Origin: an uncultured Paracoccaceae bacterium
GTDB taxonomy: Bacteria; Pseudomonadota; Alphaproteobacteria; Rhodobacterales; Rhodobacteraceae
Reading direction: 5' to 3'
NCBI GenBank assembly: GCA_947500775.1
Contig: CANMTD010000001.1
Span: 124,001 to 188,000, forward strand
DNA: 64,000 nt
Shown here: positions 40,283 through 49,386 of the stretch, one piece after another
Numbering within the stretch: the stretch's first letter is position 1
How the letters are laid out: every line of letters starts with the position of its first letter
Made by a program: the position numbers and the translations under genes
Notes under the pieces: model-generated
Seen by the model: the letters and a program-made list of their open reading frames with translations, nothing else
Database searches by the model: none
Told to the model about the DNA's origin: nothing

Positions 40283-41839
40283 TTGAGTTGGCCAGACGAT
40301 GATCACCAGCAAGATAGCCGCAAGAGGGCCGCGCAATATGTTCGCATGTCGACAGAGCATCAACGCTACTCGACCGAAAACCAGGCGGACGCGATTAAGC
40401 GATACGCCGATGAGCGCGGTTACCAGATAATTCGAACCTATTCCGATGCCGGAAAGAGCGGTCTACGTATTCAAGGCCGGGCTGGTCTCACCCAATTGAT
40501 CGAAGACATCGAAGCCGGGCAAACTGCGTTTAAAACAGTTCTGGTCTACGACGTAAGCCGCTGGGGCCGTTTCCAAGACGCTGACGAAAGCGCCTACTAC
40601 GAGTACGCCTGCAAGCGCGCGGGAATTTCGGTCGAATACTGCGCCGAGCAATTTGAAAACGATGGCAGTACAATGTCCACCGTCGTCAAGGGCTTAAAGC
40701 GTGCGATGGCTGGAGAATATAGCCGAGAGCTGTCCCAAAAGGTCTTCGCAGGTCAGTCCCGCCTGATTGAACTGGGTTACCGCCAAGGTGGTGCGCCGGG
40801 TTTTGGCCTGAGACGGATGCTGATTGACGAAGCCGGAAATATGAAAGGCATTCTCTCACGTGGCGAACATAAAAGCATTCAGACGGATCGCGTAACGCTT
40901 GTGCCCGGACCTGACGACGAAATCGCTGTTGTGAACCAGATTTTCCGTTGTTTCGTTCATGATGGTCAATCCGAGGTCGAGATCGCTGCAGACCTCAACG
41001 CGGGTGGAATCAAGACCGATTTGGATCGCAACTGGTCACCTACCGTGGTGCGCCAAATTCTGACCAACGAAAAGTACATCGGCAACAACATCTGGAACCG
41101 CCATTCCTTCAAACTAAAGAAACGCCATGTGCGTAATGATCCCAACAATTGGGTGCGTGCAGTGGGCGCTTTTGAAGCCATCGTCAGCGCCGATCTCTTC
41201 GAGGCCGCGCGTGCTATTATCAGCTCGCGGTCTCAACGGCTGTCTGACGAAGAAATGCTCGAAGGCCTCAAAGAGACACTGGAACAACATGGTTTTCTCT
41301 CCGGCTTTGTCATCAATGAAGCGGCGACTTTGCCGTCGAGCGGTGCTTATCAAAGTCGGTTTGGCAGCCTGCTGCGGGCCTACAGCCTTGTCGGTTTCAA
41401 ACCGGACCGGGACTACCGATACATTGAGATCAACAAACGTCTGCGCGGTATGCACTCAGATATTATCCGCGACACGGTCTCCGGCGTCGAAGCCGTTGGT
41501 GGACAGGTTGATCGAGATCTTCAATCAGACATTCTGACCATCAACGACGAGTTCACTGTTTCCATTGTCATCGCCCGTTGCATGCAAACCGGTGCAGGTG
41601 CGTTTCGATGGAACATTCGTCTCGATACTGGGCGTCTGCCCGACATGACCATCGTCGTCCGGATGGGACAGATGAATGAGTTACCGCTGGACTACTATTT
41701 GCTGCCGACCTTTGACATGACCAAATCCAAGCTGCGCCTGTCTGAACACAATGGCCTGTCCCTTGATGCATACCGTTTTGAGGACCTCGCCCATTTTTTT
41801 AATATGACGGCGCGTGCGCCGCTTCTCGAGGTGGCATGA
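40283..41839 (+). CDS. Large serine recombinase
   Basis: 518 aa from a TTG preceded by GGAGGG at eight bases. Resolvase domain at the N-terminus (AAQYVRMSTEHQRYSTENQ, catalytic Ser in RMST near residue 24; SDAGKSGLRIQGR; YDVSRWGRFQDADES), then a recombinase DNA-binding domain (about 175-300: GGAPGFGLRRML, WSPTVVRQILTNEKYIGNNIWNR) and a C-terminal region lacking the usual zinc ribbon. It likely integrates/excises an element or resolves cointegrates. The stop overlaps the ParB-like gene start (ATGA), so recombinase and ParB-like proteins are made together, an arrangement common in alphaproteobacterial islands. Confidence 0.9.
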   Translation: MSWPDDDHQQDSRKRAAQYVRMSTEHQRYSTENQADAIKRYADERGYQIIRTYSDAGKSGLRIQGRAGLTQLIEDIEAGQTAFKTVLVYDVSRWGRFQDADESAYYEYACKRAGISVEYCAEQFENDGSTMSTVVKGLKRAMAGEYSRELSQKVFAGQSRLIELGYRQGGAPGFGLRRMLIDEAGNMKGILSRGEHKSIQTDRVTLVPGPDDEIAVVNQIFRCFVHDGQSEVEIAADLNAGGIKTDLDRNWSPTVVRQILTNEKYIGNNIWNRHSFKLKKRHVRNDPNNWVRAVGAFEAIVSADLFEAARAIISSRSQRLSDEEMLEGLKETLEQHGFLSGFVINEAATLPSSGAYQSRFGSLLRAYSLVGFKPDRDYRYIEINKRLRGMHSDIIRDTVSGVEAVGGQVDRDLQSDILTINDEFTVSIVIARCMQTGAGAFRWNIRLDTGRLPDMTIVVRMGQMNELPLDYYLLPTFDMTKSKLRLSEHNGLSLDAYRFEDLAHFFNMTARAPLLEVA

Positions 41840-42732
41840 TGAACACCGTATCTCGCGAACATACTGTGCTGGTTTCCGTCGACGCGATCACGGTGGTCAA
41901 TCCACGGATTCGCAATCAAAAGGTTTTCGATGAAATCACCGCCAACATTGCCGAGCTTGGGCTGAAACGGCCCATCACCGTCGCGGCGAGGGAACCCGAA
42001 GGTGGTGGCGAACCGAACTATGAGCTGGTGTGCGGTCAGGGACGTCTGGAAGCCTTCAAAGCCCTTGGTCAATCGGAAATTCCCGCGATTGTCGTCGATG
42101 CAAGCAGTGAAGACTGCCTTGTGATGAGCCTCGTCGAAAATCTGGCGCGGCGTCAGCACCGCTCGCTGGAATTGCTGAGGGACATCTCAAGGCTGAAGAA
42201 CAACGGCTATTCGGAGCGAGAGATTGCAGTCAAAACGCAGCTGTCGGCCAAATATGTGCATGGCGTCATCAGGCTGCTGGAAAGTCACGAACATCGCCTA
42301 TTGCGTGCAGTGGAAAGCGGTAAGATTCCCGTGAGCGTCGCCGTTGATATCGCTGACGCCGATGATGTTGGCGTACAGACGGTTCTCAGGCAAGCCTATG
42401 AGAAGAAGCTCCTGCGTGGCGGGAGACTCTTGCGGGCGAAACGGCTTGTCGAAGCCCGACAAAAACACGGCAAGGGACGCGCGTCATCAGACAATCGGTC
42501 CCGCAAAAGCCTATCGGTTGAAAGCCTACTCAAAACCTATGAGAACGATGTCGAAAAGAAGAAGGTTCTCCTGCGCAAGGCACATGCAACGCGCAGCGAG
42601 ATGCTCTTTCTCACACAATCGTTCAAGACGCTGATGGCCGACGAGAATTTTGTCACGCTCTTGCGGGCAGAAGGGTTGGCGAGTCTGCCGAAAACCATTT
42701 CTGATCGATTGACACGTATGGAGGGCGCCTGA
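41836..42732 (+). CDS. ParB/RepB-like partition protein
   Basis: 298 aa. ParB N-terminal nuclease-like domain (about 10-100) with VNPRIRNQKVFDEITANIAELGLKRPITV and YELVCGQGRLEAFKALGQSEIPAIVV, followed by SLVENLARRQHR (the arginine-rich patch that in ParB binds CTP) and a helix-turn-helix domain (YSEREIAVKTQLSAKYVHGVIRLLE). The C-terminus is basic and coiled. No ParA partner is encoded nearby, so it may serve the recombinase or element regulation rather than segregation. Coupled to the recombinase by ATGA; the next ParB-like gene starts three bases after its stop. Confidence 0.85.
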   Translation: MMNTVSREHTVLVSVDAITVVNPRIRNQKVFDEITANIAELGLKRPITVAAREPEGGGEPNYELVCGQGRLEAFKALGQSEIPAIVVDASSEDCLVMSLVENLARRQHRSLELLRDISRLKNNGYSEREIAVKTQLSAKYVHGVIRLLESHEHRLLRAVESGKIPVSVAVDIADADDVGVQTVLRQAYEKKLLRGGRLLRAKRLVEARQKHGKGRASSDNRSRKSLSVESLLKTYENDVEKKKVLLRKAHATRSEMLFLTQSFKTLMADENFVTLLRAEGLASLPKTISDRLTRMEGA

Positions 42733-42734
42733 AA

Positions 42735-43633
42735 ATGACAACGACAGATGAAGAAAAAATCGTTGCAGCAGCCTTTGAGCAGGGACTACTGACCGTACCG
42801 TTTGACCAAATCGCACCCCTCTATGTTGTGACACCGCAAAAGAAGGCCAGCATCAAGTTCAAGCAGATCGCTGCATCAATCCATGACATCGGTCTTGTCG
42901 AGCCGATGGTTGTTGCGCGTGATCCAAACAGTCCGGACCAATTCACTTTGCTGGATGGCCATCTGCGCCTTGAGGTTCTGAAGGATGAGGGCAGAACAGA
43001 GCACGGTGTCTGGTCTCAACCGACGATGAGGCCTTCACCTACAACAAGCGGATCAATCGTCTCGCAACCATTCAGGAACACAAGATGATCCTGCGTGCAT
43101 TGTCGCTAGGTGTTCCAGAAGCACGTCTGGCGAGTGCGCTTAACATCAACATCCGGACGCTGAAACAGAAACGTCAGCTTCTCGACGGTATATGTGATGA
43201 GGCCGCCGAATTGCTCAAAGACAAGCAGGTTGCCCTGACCGGGTTTCAGATCCTTAAGAAGATGAAACCCCTACGTCAGATTGAAGCGGCACAGTTGATG
43301 GTCGCAATGAACAAATACACGATCAACTACGCACGGTCTCTTCTGGCCGCGACACCGGAAAGCCTGCTGCTATCAGTTGCGACGCCCAAAAAGATCAAAG
43401 GCATTTCCCGCGAACAACTCGACTTGATGGAGCGTGAATCCGCCAACTTGGAACGCGAAGTGCGCCTTGTTGAAGACAGCTATGGGGTCGACCATCTCGA
43501 TCTTGTGTTGGCACGCGGATACATCTCGAAACTGATGAGTAACGGCCGCGTTACGCGGTATCTGTCCCTGCATCATGACGGGTTCTTACCCGCCTTTGAG
43601 AAGATCACTGAGACGGAGGCGTTTGCGTCCTAA
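42735..43633 (+). pseudogene. Second ParB/RepB-like gene, frameshifted
   Basis: The first ~95 codons give a ParB-type N-domain (FKQIAASIHDIGLVEPMVVARDP, LLDGHLRLEVLKDEGR) and then run out of frame to a stop at 43088. From about 43008 another frame carries LVSTDDEAFTYNKRINRLATIQEHK and continues to 43633 with a RepB-type C-terminal domain (LKQKRQLLDGICDEAAELLKDKQVALTGFQILKKM). A single missing base near ACAGAGCACGG (about 42999-43009) would rejoin them; one added G restores TEARCLVST. Either a real mutation or a sequencing error. Overlaps and follows the first ParB-like gene. Confidence 0.75.
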
Positions 43634-43952
43634 GCGGCTTGGTTTGCGAGATAGCATTTGGGGACCCGGACCCATGAAGCGCGGGGACCGCAGGAGACGC
43701 CGCACTGTGGGGCGGATCAAGTGTGGTGATGGGAATGGCGGCGATCCCGTCGGGGCCCATCGTGCCGGACCATATGTCTGGCAACTTGTGTCAAACTGTC
43801 TGCGCGTGATCTCCCAATTTGGGAGCACGCGCAGACAACCCATGGCTGAAATCGCGCGTCATAACGAAGCGTGAACATCTGCTAAGGGGTGTTATGTTAA
43901 CCGCCCTCAGGTTGAGTGAGGCTCCCATTTCAGCCCCTATGACACCGACCAT
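43634..43952. other. Gap between convergent ParB and tns operons
   Basis: 319 bases. No gene seen. It holds the large inverted repeat at 43797-43837 and G/C-rich sequence just after the ParB stop. In the 25 bases before the repeat are repeated TGTC(T) words, including AACTTGTGTCAAACT, which resembles AACTTTGTCAAACT upstream of tnsA (minus strand), a possible transposase-binding motif. Confidence 0.45.
43797..43837. repeat. 41-bp two-part inverted repeat
   Basis: Outer arms TGTCTGCGCGTG and CACGCGCAGACA (12 bp, perfect) enclose an AT offset and an inner perfect palindrome CTCCCAA-T-TTGGGAG (7+7). It can form a 19-bp-paired cruciform or hairpin. It lies between two convergent operons, so a bidirectional terminator is the simplest reading; the TGT...ACA ends and place also fit a recombinase or transposase site. 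Confidence 0.7.
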
Positions 43953-44381
43953 TCAAGTCATGTCGTCTGAACTTGAAGCCAACATATCGGCGATCCCGGC
44001 CAATTTCATACGACGTGCCTCGGCGATCTCAATAACTGCGGCATCTATCGCATCCGCTGACCCGGTTGCATATGCCGTGATCAATATCTTGAGTTGCGTG
44101 GTCGTGTTGTTAGCTAATCGTACCGCGCGAATGTCGGAAGCCGAGTTGCCTTCGGCCTCAGACGCATCCCGTTTTGAGACATTCTGGTACGCCAACAGGA
44201 CGTCAACCACAATGTTCTCGACTTCGCTCAGTCTCAGGCCATGCTCAAGGGTCAGCTCTCTTATCAACTCTTCGATGCGGCCGTTCTTTGGGCCATTCAG
44301 CGTCCAATCATCGATTGCGCGACGATCCGGGTGATCAACATTCTTTTTGATACGCGGGTCCAGTCGCCGATCAGTTGTCAT
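43953..44381 (-). CDS. Unrecognised fifth gene of the Tn7-like operon
   Basis: 142 aa. The start ATG at 44381 lies inside the tniQ 3' end (11-base overlap), so it is translated by coupling with the transposition genes. It begins MTTDRRLDPRIKKNVDHPDRR and is predicted mostly helical with no Cys and no known motif; the C-terminal half contains alternating Ala/Ile helices. It occupies the position where Tn7 has tnsE, but I see no similarity to TnsE. A targeting or regulatory accessory is possible; that is inference. Confidence 0.7.
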   Translation of the reverse strand: MTTDRRLDPRIKKNVDHPDRRAIDDWTLNGPKNGRIEELIRELTLEHGLRLSEVENIVVDVLLAYQNVSKRDASEAEGNSASDIRAVRLANNTTTQLKILITAYATGSADAIDAAVIEIAEARRMKLAGIADMLASSSDDMT

Positions 44382-46284
44382 ATTTGCCTCTCCACTCGCA
44401 TTTGATCCAACCTTTCTCGTCGCTGACTTTTCGCCCATTGCCAGCCGGAACCTTAAGGCCAAGCTTTCGCAGTCGCCAAGAAACAGTTTTACGATCATAG
44501 TAGCAACTGACACTTCCATCGCCGACTTCTGGACAGACCCCCTGTTTTTCCAAGTGCATTTTAAAAGGTCCCGATGCACGTCGGTTCACCCGTGCCAAAT
44601 GACCTAGAGTAATGAACCTAGTCTCAAAACGCTCGACGCTTTCAAGCGTGACCGCATCGAGAAACTGTCGAGACTTCGGGTTTCGCAAGCGACGAACCTC
44701 AAGCAACCCATCATCAGCCAGCACATTGATCGTTTGATATGTCATCCGCAAACGACGGGAGGTATCGCCTTTCGATAGTGCGGGCATCCGTAAAGGCGGC
44801 AAAGCGCGCTTCAAATGGGTGACGCTGACGCCAATATCTCCAAGCCGCATGACGTTTGCGGACAGTCGGACCGTGGGCAATTCGCTCGCCATTATCAATG
44901 TTAGGATATCGACCGTTGGACACCTCACTCGGATCGCGGCCTCGGCAATTGGGCTGATATCCTCTGACTTTGCCGGAACAGAGCAGCGTTCCGGGACCAG
45001 CTTATCTAGAAAGTTCTCCAACTCAGGGCGGCGAAATTTAGGCCTGTGGTCAAGCGCATCCAATGTTGGCGCAATGAAACCGGCTTCCTGCAGTTCCAGC
45101 AATAAATCGACGCTGACGCCGAGATGCGTTGCAGCTTCTTGTACCGTCAACCGGCCGTCGATTTCAGCCTTCAAGGCGTCCAGTTCGGTACGTGCGATCT
45201 TGGCATCCAGCCAGACCTGATTTTCATCCTTGTCGATTGTCGCGGCGCCGGTCTCAAGCAAGTACCTGTTCATGCGTTGGCGTTCCATATTAAGCTGCCG
45301 ACACGCACCATTGATCGAGAAAACGGCAGGGTTTGAGCAAGCCATCCCCATAACAATATCGCCCTCTTGGAACGGATAGGTCCGGAAAATATAGTCACGC
45401 ACTTTATCTTTCAGTTTCTCAAATTCAGGACCAAGACTGGCATTGCGCAACCATTCAAAGAATGCGCCAAAGTCTGATTGATGGCGCACAGTCCGTCTGG
45501 AAATATCAGAAACGAGACCATCCAGCGCTGCATACAAATCGCTCTCATGACCACGCAAGGCTAGAAAACCCGCCTCTCCCGCGACTGATAAATCAGCTTC
45601 ACTGGCATCAGAAATGGGTTTTTCCGGCCCGTATACTAGGACAAGACCCAGCACCTCGCAAAGGCGCGTCGCGATGTATAATGGCAGACTATCCAAAAAG
45701 GGGGCTGTGCATCGCTTATGCAAGCGATCAACAAGATAGCGCTCCAAGATTGAGGGCGACAGGTTGCAGTTTGATGCTGCAGCTCGCTCAATATCGCCCC
45801 TGTGTTTTTTGACCTGGCCGAGAAAGTCATAGTTGTAGATCGTGTATTTTTCAGGCCGCAATGAGATCAATGGCGCATGGTGAAGTGCGCAAGATCGTGT
45901 CGCCCAAAACTGCCAGTGTATCCGGCGATAGGGTGCATACCGACCGTACCATTTGAAATCATCAAGGATACACTGCGGGCACACCCGGATACGCGAACGC
46001 ACGAATGAGCTTCGCACAGCCTCTTCTCCAGCAACCTGAAACCGCTTGGGTTCAGTCGTTCTCACCGACCATTTCGAAAGCTGTTCAAAGTCGAGACCAG
46101 CGATATCCGCCAATCGTTGCAAAAGGAAATCATCGCCGCGCACGACATCCTGCCATCGAAAGCCAAAATCGAGGCAGAGGTCACTCGGGCTGCTCGCCCC
46201 ACAGTATTGTGCCAAACGAGACACGTAGGAGGTTACGGTTTCATATGGCTGGAGATCAAACCGCAAATTTTCGGCTGCAATCAT
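44371..46284 (-). CDS. TniQ/TnsD-family target-site selection protein
   Basis: 637 aa. TniQ domain at the N-terminus with the typical opening (LQPYETVTSYVSRLAQYCG) and zinc site Cys102/Cys105 (VCPQC) with Cys132/His135 (SCALH). The long C-terminal part (200-637) contains two helix-turn-helix-like segments (RLTVQEAATHLGVSVDLLLELQEAG about 375-400, and MTYQTINVLADDGLLEVRRLRN). Such a long form resembles TnsD-like DNA-binding target selectors rather than the short CRISPR-associated TniQ. No CRISPR array or Cas genes are in the window. Start and stop overlap both neighbours (ATGA with tnsC). Confidence 0.88.
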   Translation of the reverse strand: MIAAENLRFDLQPYETVTSYVSRLAQYCGASSPSDLCLDFGFRWQDVVRGDDFLLQRLADIAGLDFEQLSKWSVRTTEPKRFQVAGEEAVRSSFVRSRIRVCPQCILDDFKWYGRYAPYRRIHWQFWATRSCALHHAPLISLRPEKYTIYNYDFLGQVKKHRGDIERAAASNCNLSPSILERYLVDRLHKRCTAPFLDSLPLYIATRLCEVLGLVLVYGPEKPISDASEADLSVAGEAGFLALRGHESDLYAALDGLVSDISRRTVRHQSDFGAFFEWLRNASLGPEFEKLKDKVRDYIFRTYPFQEGDIVMGMACSNPAVFSINGACRQLNMERQRMNRYLLETGAATIDKDENQVWLDAKIARTELDALKAEIDGRLTVQEAATHLGVSVDLLLELQEAGFIAPTLDALDHRPKFRRPELENFLDKLVPERCSVPAKSEDISPIAEAAIRVRCPTVDILTLIMASELPTVRLSANVMRLGDIGVSVTHLKRALPPLRMPALSKGDTSRRLRMTYQTINVLADDGLLEVRRLRNPKSRQFLDAVTLESVERFETRFITLGHLARVNRRASGPFKMHLEKQGVCPEVGDGSVSCYYDRKTVSWRLRKLGLKVPAGNGRKVSDEKGWIKCEWRGKYDN

Positions 46285-47264
46285 CGCCCAGCCCTAACAT
46301 CCAATGTCGTTTGGTTCCGCAAAACAACCCGGGGGTCGATGGTCCAGAAATCATCGGCAAGGAAAGGATTGAACGCAGGAATACATCCTGATTTTCGCTG
46401 AAACGACTTTGCGAAATGCCTTGACCGAACAACTTCTTCGCCATCGATAACCGCCTCTTCAATACCCGCGATCATCATCTCAATGATAAGACCGAATTCA
46501 TTGGCACCGGCATGGATCAGACGCCGCGTGAATTCATCACTGAGAGTGCTCTCCTCGGCCTCTAGCCGCGACCGCTTGAGGAATAACCCAAAAGTGCGTT
46601 GGACGTTCCTAGCATCGGCCTCCCAAGATACTGGGTCCAGGTTTATGACGTCCACCCGTCGCGCCAGTTGATGGTCCGAGTTGATCAAATCAGCCAGCTC
46701 AGGCGTTCCCGACAAAATCAAACCTACTGGCCACGCCCTGTTGTTCATCAGCGACTTTAACGTGTTGACCACATCACTCCGCGCAGTCTGGGATTTATTG
46801 GTGTAGAGGTCTTGTGCTTCATCCAAATGCACAAACAGCGTCCCGCGCTGTTGCAACAGATGGCGGACCAGATCCCAAATGAACGCAGCGGGACGGTCGC
46901 GTCGCAGAGGATAACCCAAAGCTTGCAGCATGGCCGTTCCAACGTGTTTCAATGTCGCGGGCGAGGGAATCTGGAGGCAAATCACCTCAGCAAGCTCGAC
47001 GTCGACTTCTGGCTTAACCAGATCAGGATAGAACTCGAGCAGCCTTGTCACGACCGTGGTTTTTCCGCTTCCCGGCGCACCAATGACGACGATGCCGCGC
47101 GCTTCACCCGCTGAGTTAAGCCGTTGCGCAGCACGCCGACGCTTCACGTGCCGGTCAAAAAGCTCACGGAGGCTTTCATAGGTTTGATGTGCGATGAACT
47201 TATTCCTGAGAGCCGCAAGCCGCATTTCAGGGTCTTCGATCAGATCGAGTTGCGACTTATTCAT
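46281..47264 (-). CDS. tnsC: TnsC/TniB-like AAA+ transposition regulator
   Basis: 327-aa AAA+ ATPase. Walker A GAPGSGKTT (about 62-70), Walker B TLFVHLDEAQDLY (142-154), sensor-like LSGTPELADL. The family bridges the target selector (TniQ) and transposase (TnsB) and gives target immunity. The start at 47264 has GGAGGT immediately upstream; a longer frame to 47420 runs through tnsB. The gene overlaps the tnsB stop region by 8 bases and the tniQ start by 4. Confidence 0.9.
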   Translation of the reverse strand: MNKSQLDLIEDPEMRLAALRNKFIAHQTYESLRELFDRHVKRRRAAQRLNSAGEARGIVVIGAPGSGKTTVVTRLLEFYPDLVKPEVDVELAEVICLQIPSPATLKHVGTAMLQALGYPLRRDRPAAFIWDLVRHLLQQRGTLFVHLDEAQDLYTNKSQTARSDVVNTLKSLMNNRAWPVGLILSGTPELADLINSDHQLARRVDVINLDPVSWEADARNVQRTFGLFLKRSRLEAEESTLSDEFTRRLIHAGANEFGLIIEMMIAGIEEAVIDGEEVVRSRHFAKSFQRKSGCIPAFNPFLADDFWTIDPRVVLRNQTTLDVRAGR

Positions 47265-49386
47265 CGTCAAACCTCCAAGTGAACGTCTCCTCAGCTTCCG
47301 ATCCGTCAGGCACTTCGACCTGTGCCCTCTCAGGGGGCGGTTCATTCGCAGTAGGAATAATTCGCCCAAACAGATCATCTTGAGCCGGTAGCGCCTCGAC
47401 GTCATCCCTTTCAGGTTCAATGGACAGACCGAGAAACAAATCTTCCTTTGCTCGGCGAAGACCGCTTGGTGTCACAGCACGCAGCTCTGCGCCAAATGTT
47501 TGTTGCTCGGCGGCATTGATCGCGATGATCTTCTGCAATGCGTCAGAAACCAGACGTTCAGTTAGAGTGGCCTCATCACGGTACTTCAGCCTGAGCTGTC
47601 TGGCCGTGTTCTGCCATTCATCAAATGACACGCCCTCAAAGCACTTTTGCAGCGCGATGGCCGGGAACCATTCTTCCCCAATACGCACCATAATCCAGCC
47701 TAAGTCGTTGAGATCGACGCGCAGATCAACATCGGTCTCATGATTGTGCAGATGAAACTGGCGCAACGCAGCACAGGTGAAATCGATACCAAAGACCCGG
47801 ACACCGCGCCCCGTCACTTTTCGCCTCATAGGTTTGCCGAAAGCGCGACGTCTCATACGCTCGGGGACATCGGGAACAACGCCAATTTCATTGGCAAGCC
47901 TCTTCCAACAGTTGTTGGGCGTTTCCCCATTTAGGCCTCCATGAGGACGGTTGTGATAGACGTCGACAACGTACAAAATCAACATCTGGATTAGTGCATC
48001 ATCGGTGATTGACGCCATTTCAGCAGTTGGATAGTCCCCGCGTTCTTTCGGGTTAGAGAAGGTCCGCCCTGCCAAATACGGCGCAAGATTAGTCCCGAAT
48101 GTTCCAAATATCCGCTCAACACGCGCGCGAAGTTGCGGAAGCCCACCCGTGGGCGTTTCTGGCAGTCCATGTGCATCAAAGACTGCGGTACTGAAATTAT
48201 CATCGACAAAGGCTGCACCAAGGTCCGTTGCGACGGTCTTGAGGCCACCAAAGTGATGCCACTCCGACTGACAGCCTGCCGCAACTGCCAGAGTTGTTTT
48301 GTCCCTGGTCACGTCTGCCAACAGTGCAATCGCATCCTCGCAGTTTGGGTTTTCAGCGAGCCGCATGCCGACCACACAACGCGTTGCGCAGTCAATCGCG
48401 AGGTAAAGCCAGCGCCGACCACGCGGAAGGAGTACAAGCTCTTCACTGGTCAAGTGATCCAACGCCCCGCGCTCCGCGAGGATGGTCATCAGATCAACCC
48501 GCCATTCATCAATCTCAATCCGCTCCATTGGATAGCTGGCCTCAATGCCCTCCTCGTAAAGCATAAATTTCCGATTTGCGGCGTCCACTCCGTGTCTTTG
48601 AGCATAGGTCGAATAGGGATCTAGTTTCGCCAGATCACGTTCGACTTTTCGCTTTGAAGGGACTTGAAGCGGCGGCAGTCCGGCCTCTTTGCGTTTTTCA
48701 TTTTCTGCCCTAAAACGGCTTGCGCACATGTCAGCAACGATGCGCTTCGAAAGTCGTTGTTTAGTCAGATATGCGCCGAGGCACTCACCGATCAAACGTT
48801 GCGCTTCGATGCTGAAACGCGCCCCATGGTTTCCAGACCGGTAGGTTCGTGGAATCAAGCCAAGGGGCGAACAGGCAGCGCGTTCAAAACGGCGCACCCA
48901 CTCAAGCAGCGTGCGCGCGCAAGGCGGGTCCTTGTAGGCTTTGTTGGTGCCCGCACGGGCAGGAAGCCACTTGCTTTGCACAGCACTCGACTGCTTATTC
49001 ACAAGGGCTTCGATATCCGGCAGAACCGCAGCGACGGCTTGCTCGCTTCTCTGAACTTCCTTGTTCTGTTCAAGTTGCAAGAACGCCTCACAGTATGAGT
49101 GCCGCCATGCCACCTCGGATCGAATGTGACCCGGTAAACTTCCTATCGCGTCGACGTTTGTACTGCTTCGCAGAGCGGAACGTTGGCTCAAGAAATAGTC
49201 CCGTTCCAGTGACACGTTCGGACGGCGCAATAGAGATCGTAGCTCCTCAAACCGAAGCGCGAGCGTGGATGTGGGCGCAGCGGTACTGTCGAAGGTGCAG
49301 CCATTGGCCGTCTTCTCAGTCAGACGGTACGCCTGACTATCGACAACCAGCCGATCGAACGCGGTGACGCGCATCGCCCCGGTCAT
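47257..49386 (-). CDS. tnsB: TnsB/Mu-type DDE transposase
   Basis: 709-aa retroviral-integrase-type transposase. Catalytic triad visible as Asp293 (RIEIDEWRV), Asp388 (VATDLGAAF) and Glu424 (ARVERIFGT), with D-to-E spacing of 36. NRPHGGLNGETPNNCWKRLA follows. The N-terminal 250 residues hold the end-binding helix-turn-helix domains; the C-terminal Mu-type domain and an acidic tail (DGSEAEETFTWRFDDE) likely contact TnsC. It joins 3' ends to target DNA. ATGA overlap with tnsA. Confidence 0.92.
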   Translation of the reverse strand: MTGAMRVTAFDRLVVDSQAYRLTEKTANGCTFDSTAAPTSTLALRFEELRSLLRRPNVSLERDYFLSQRSALRSSTNVDAIGSLPGHIRSEVAWRHSYCEAFLQLEQNKEVQRSEQAVAAVLPDIEALVNKQSSAVQSKWLPARAGTNKAYKDPPCARTLLEWVRRFERAACSPLGLIPRTYRSGNHGARFSIEAQRLIGECLGAYLTKQRLSKRIVADMCASRFRAENEKRKEAGLPPLQVPSKRKVERDLAKLDPYSTYAQRHGVDAANRKFMLYEEGIEASYPMERIEIDEWRVDLMTILAERGALDHLTSEELVLLPRGRRWLYLAIDCATRCVVGMRLAENPNCEDAIALLADVTRDKTTLAVAAGCQSEWHHFGGLKTVATDLGAAFVDDNFSTAVFDAHGLPETPTGGLPQLRARVERIFGTFGTNLAPYLAGRTFSNPKERGDYPTAEMASITDDALIQMLILYVVDVYHNRPHGGLNGETPNNCWKRLANEIGVVPDVPERMRRRAFGKPMRRKVTGRGVRVFGIDFTCAALRQFHLHNHETDVDLRVDLNDLGWIMVRIGEEWFPAIALQKCFEGVSFDEWQNTARQLRLKYRDEATLTERLVSDALQKIIAINAAEQQTFGAELRAVTPSGLRRAKEDLFLGLSIEPERDDVEALPAQDDLFGRIIPTANEPPPERAQVEVPDGSEAEETFTWRFDDE

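Noticed and set aside
43797-43837. Palindrome as the left end of the Tn7-like transposon
   Set aside because: It starts TGT and ends ACA, but it is self-complementary rather than a match to the candidate end at 50242, and is followed by no repeated sites.
43586-43874. Short frames between the ParB and tns operons
   Set aside because: Low-complexity Arg/Pro content, no RBS, and overlap the large palindrome.
44371-46284. CRISPR-associated transposon reading of the tniQ operon
   Set aside because: No CRISPR array or cas genes are in the window, and the TniQ protein is long with its own HTH segments, unlike the short Cascade-bound form.
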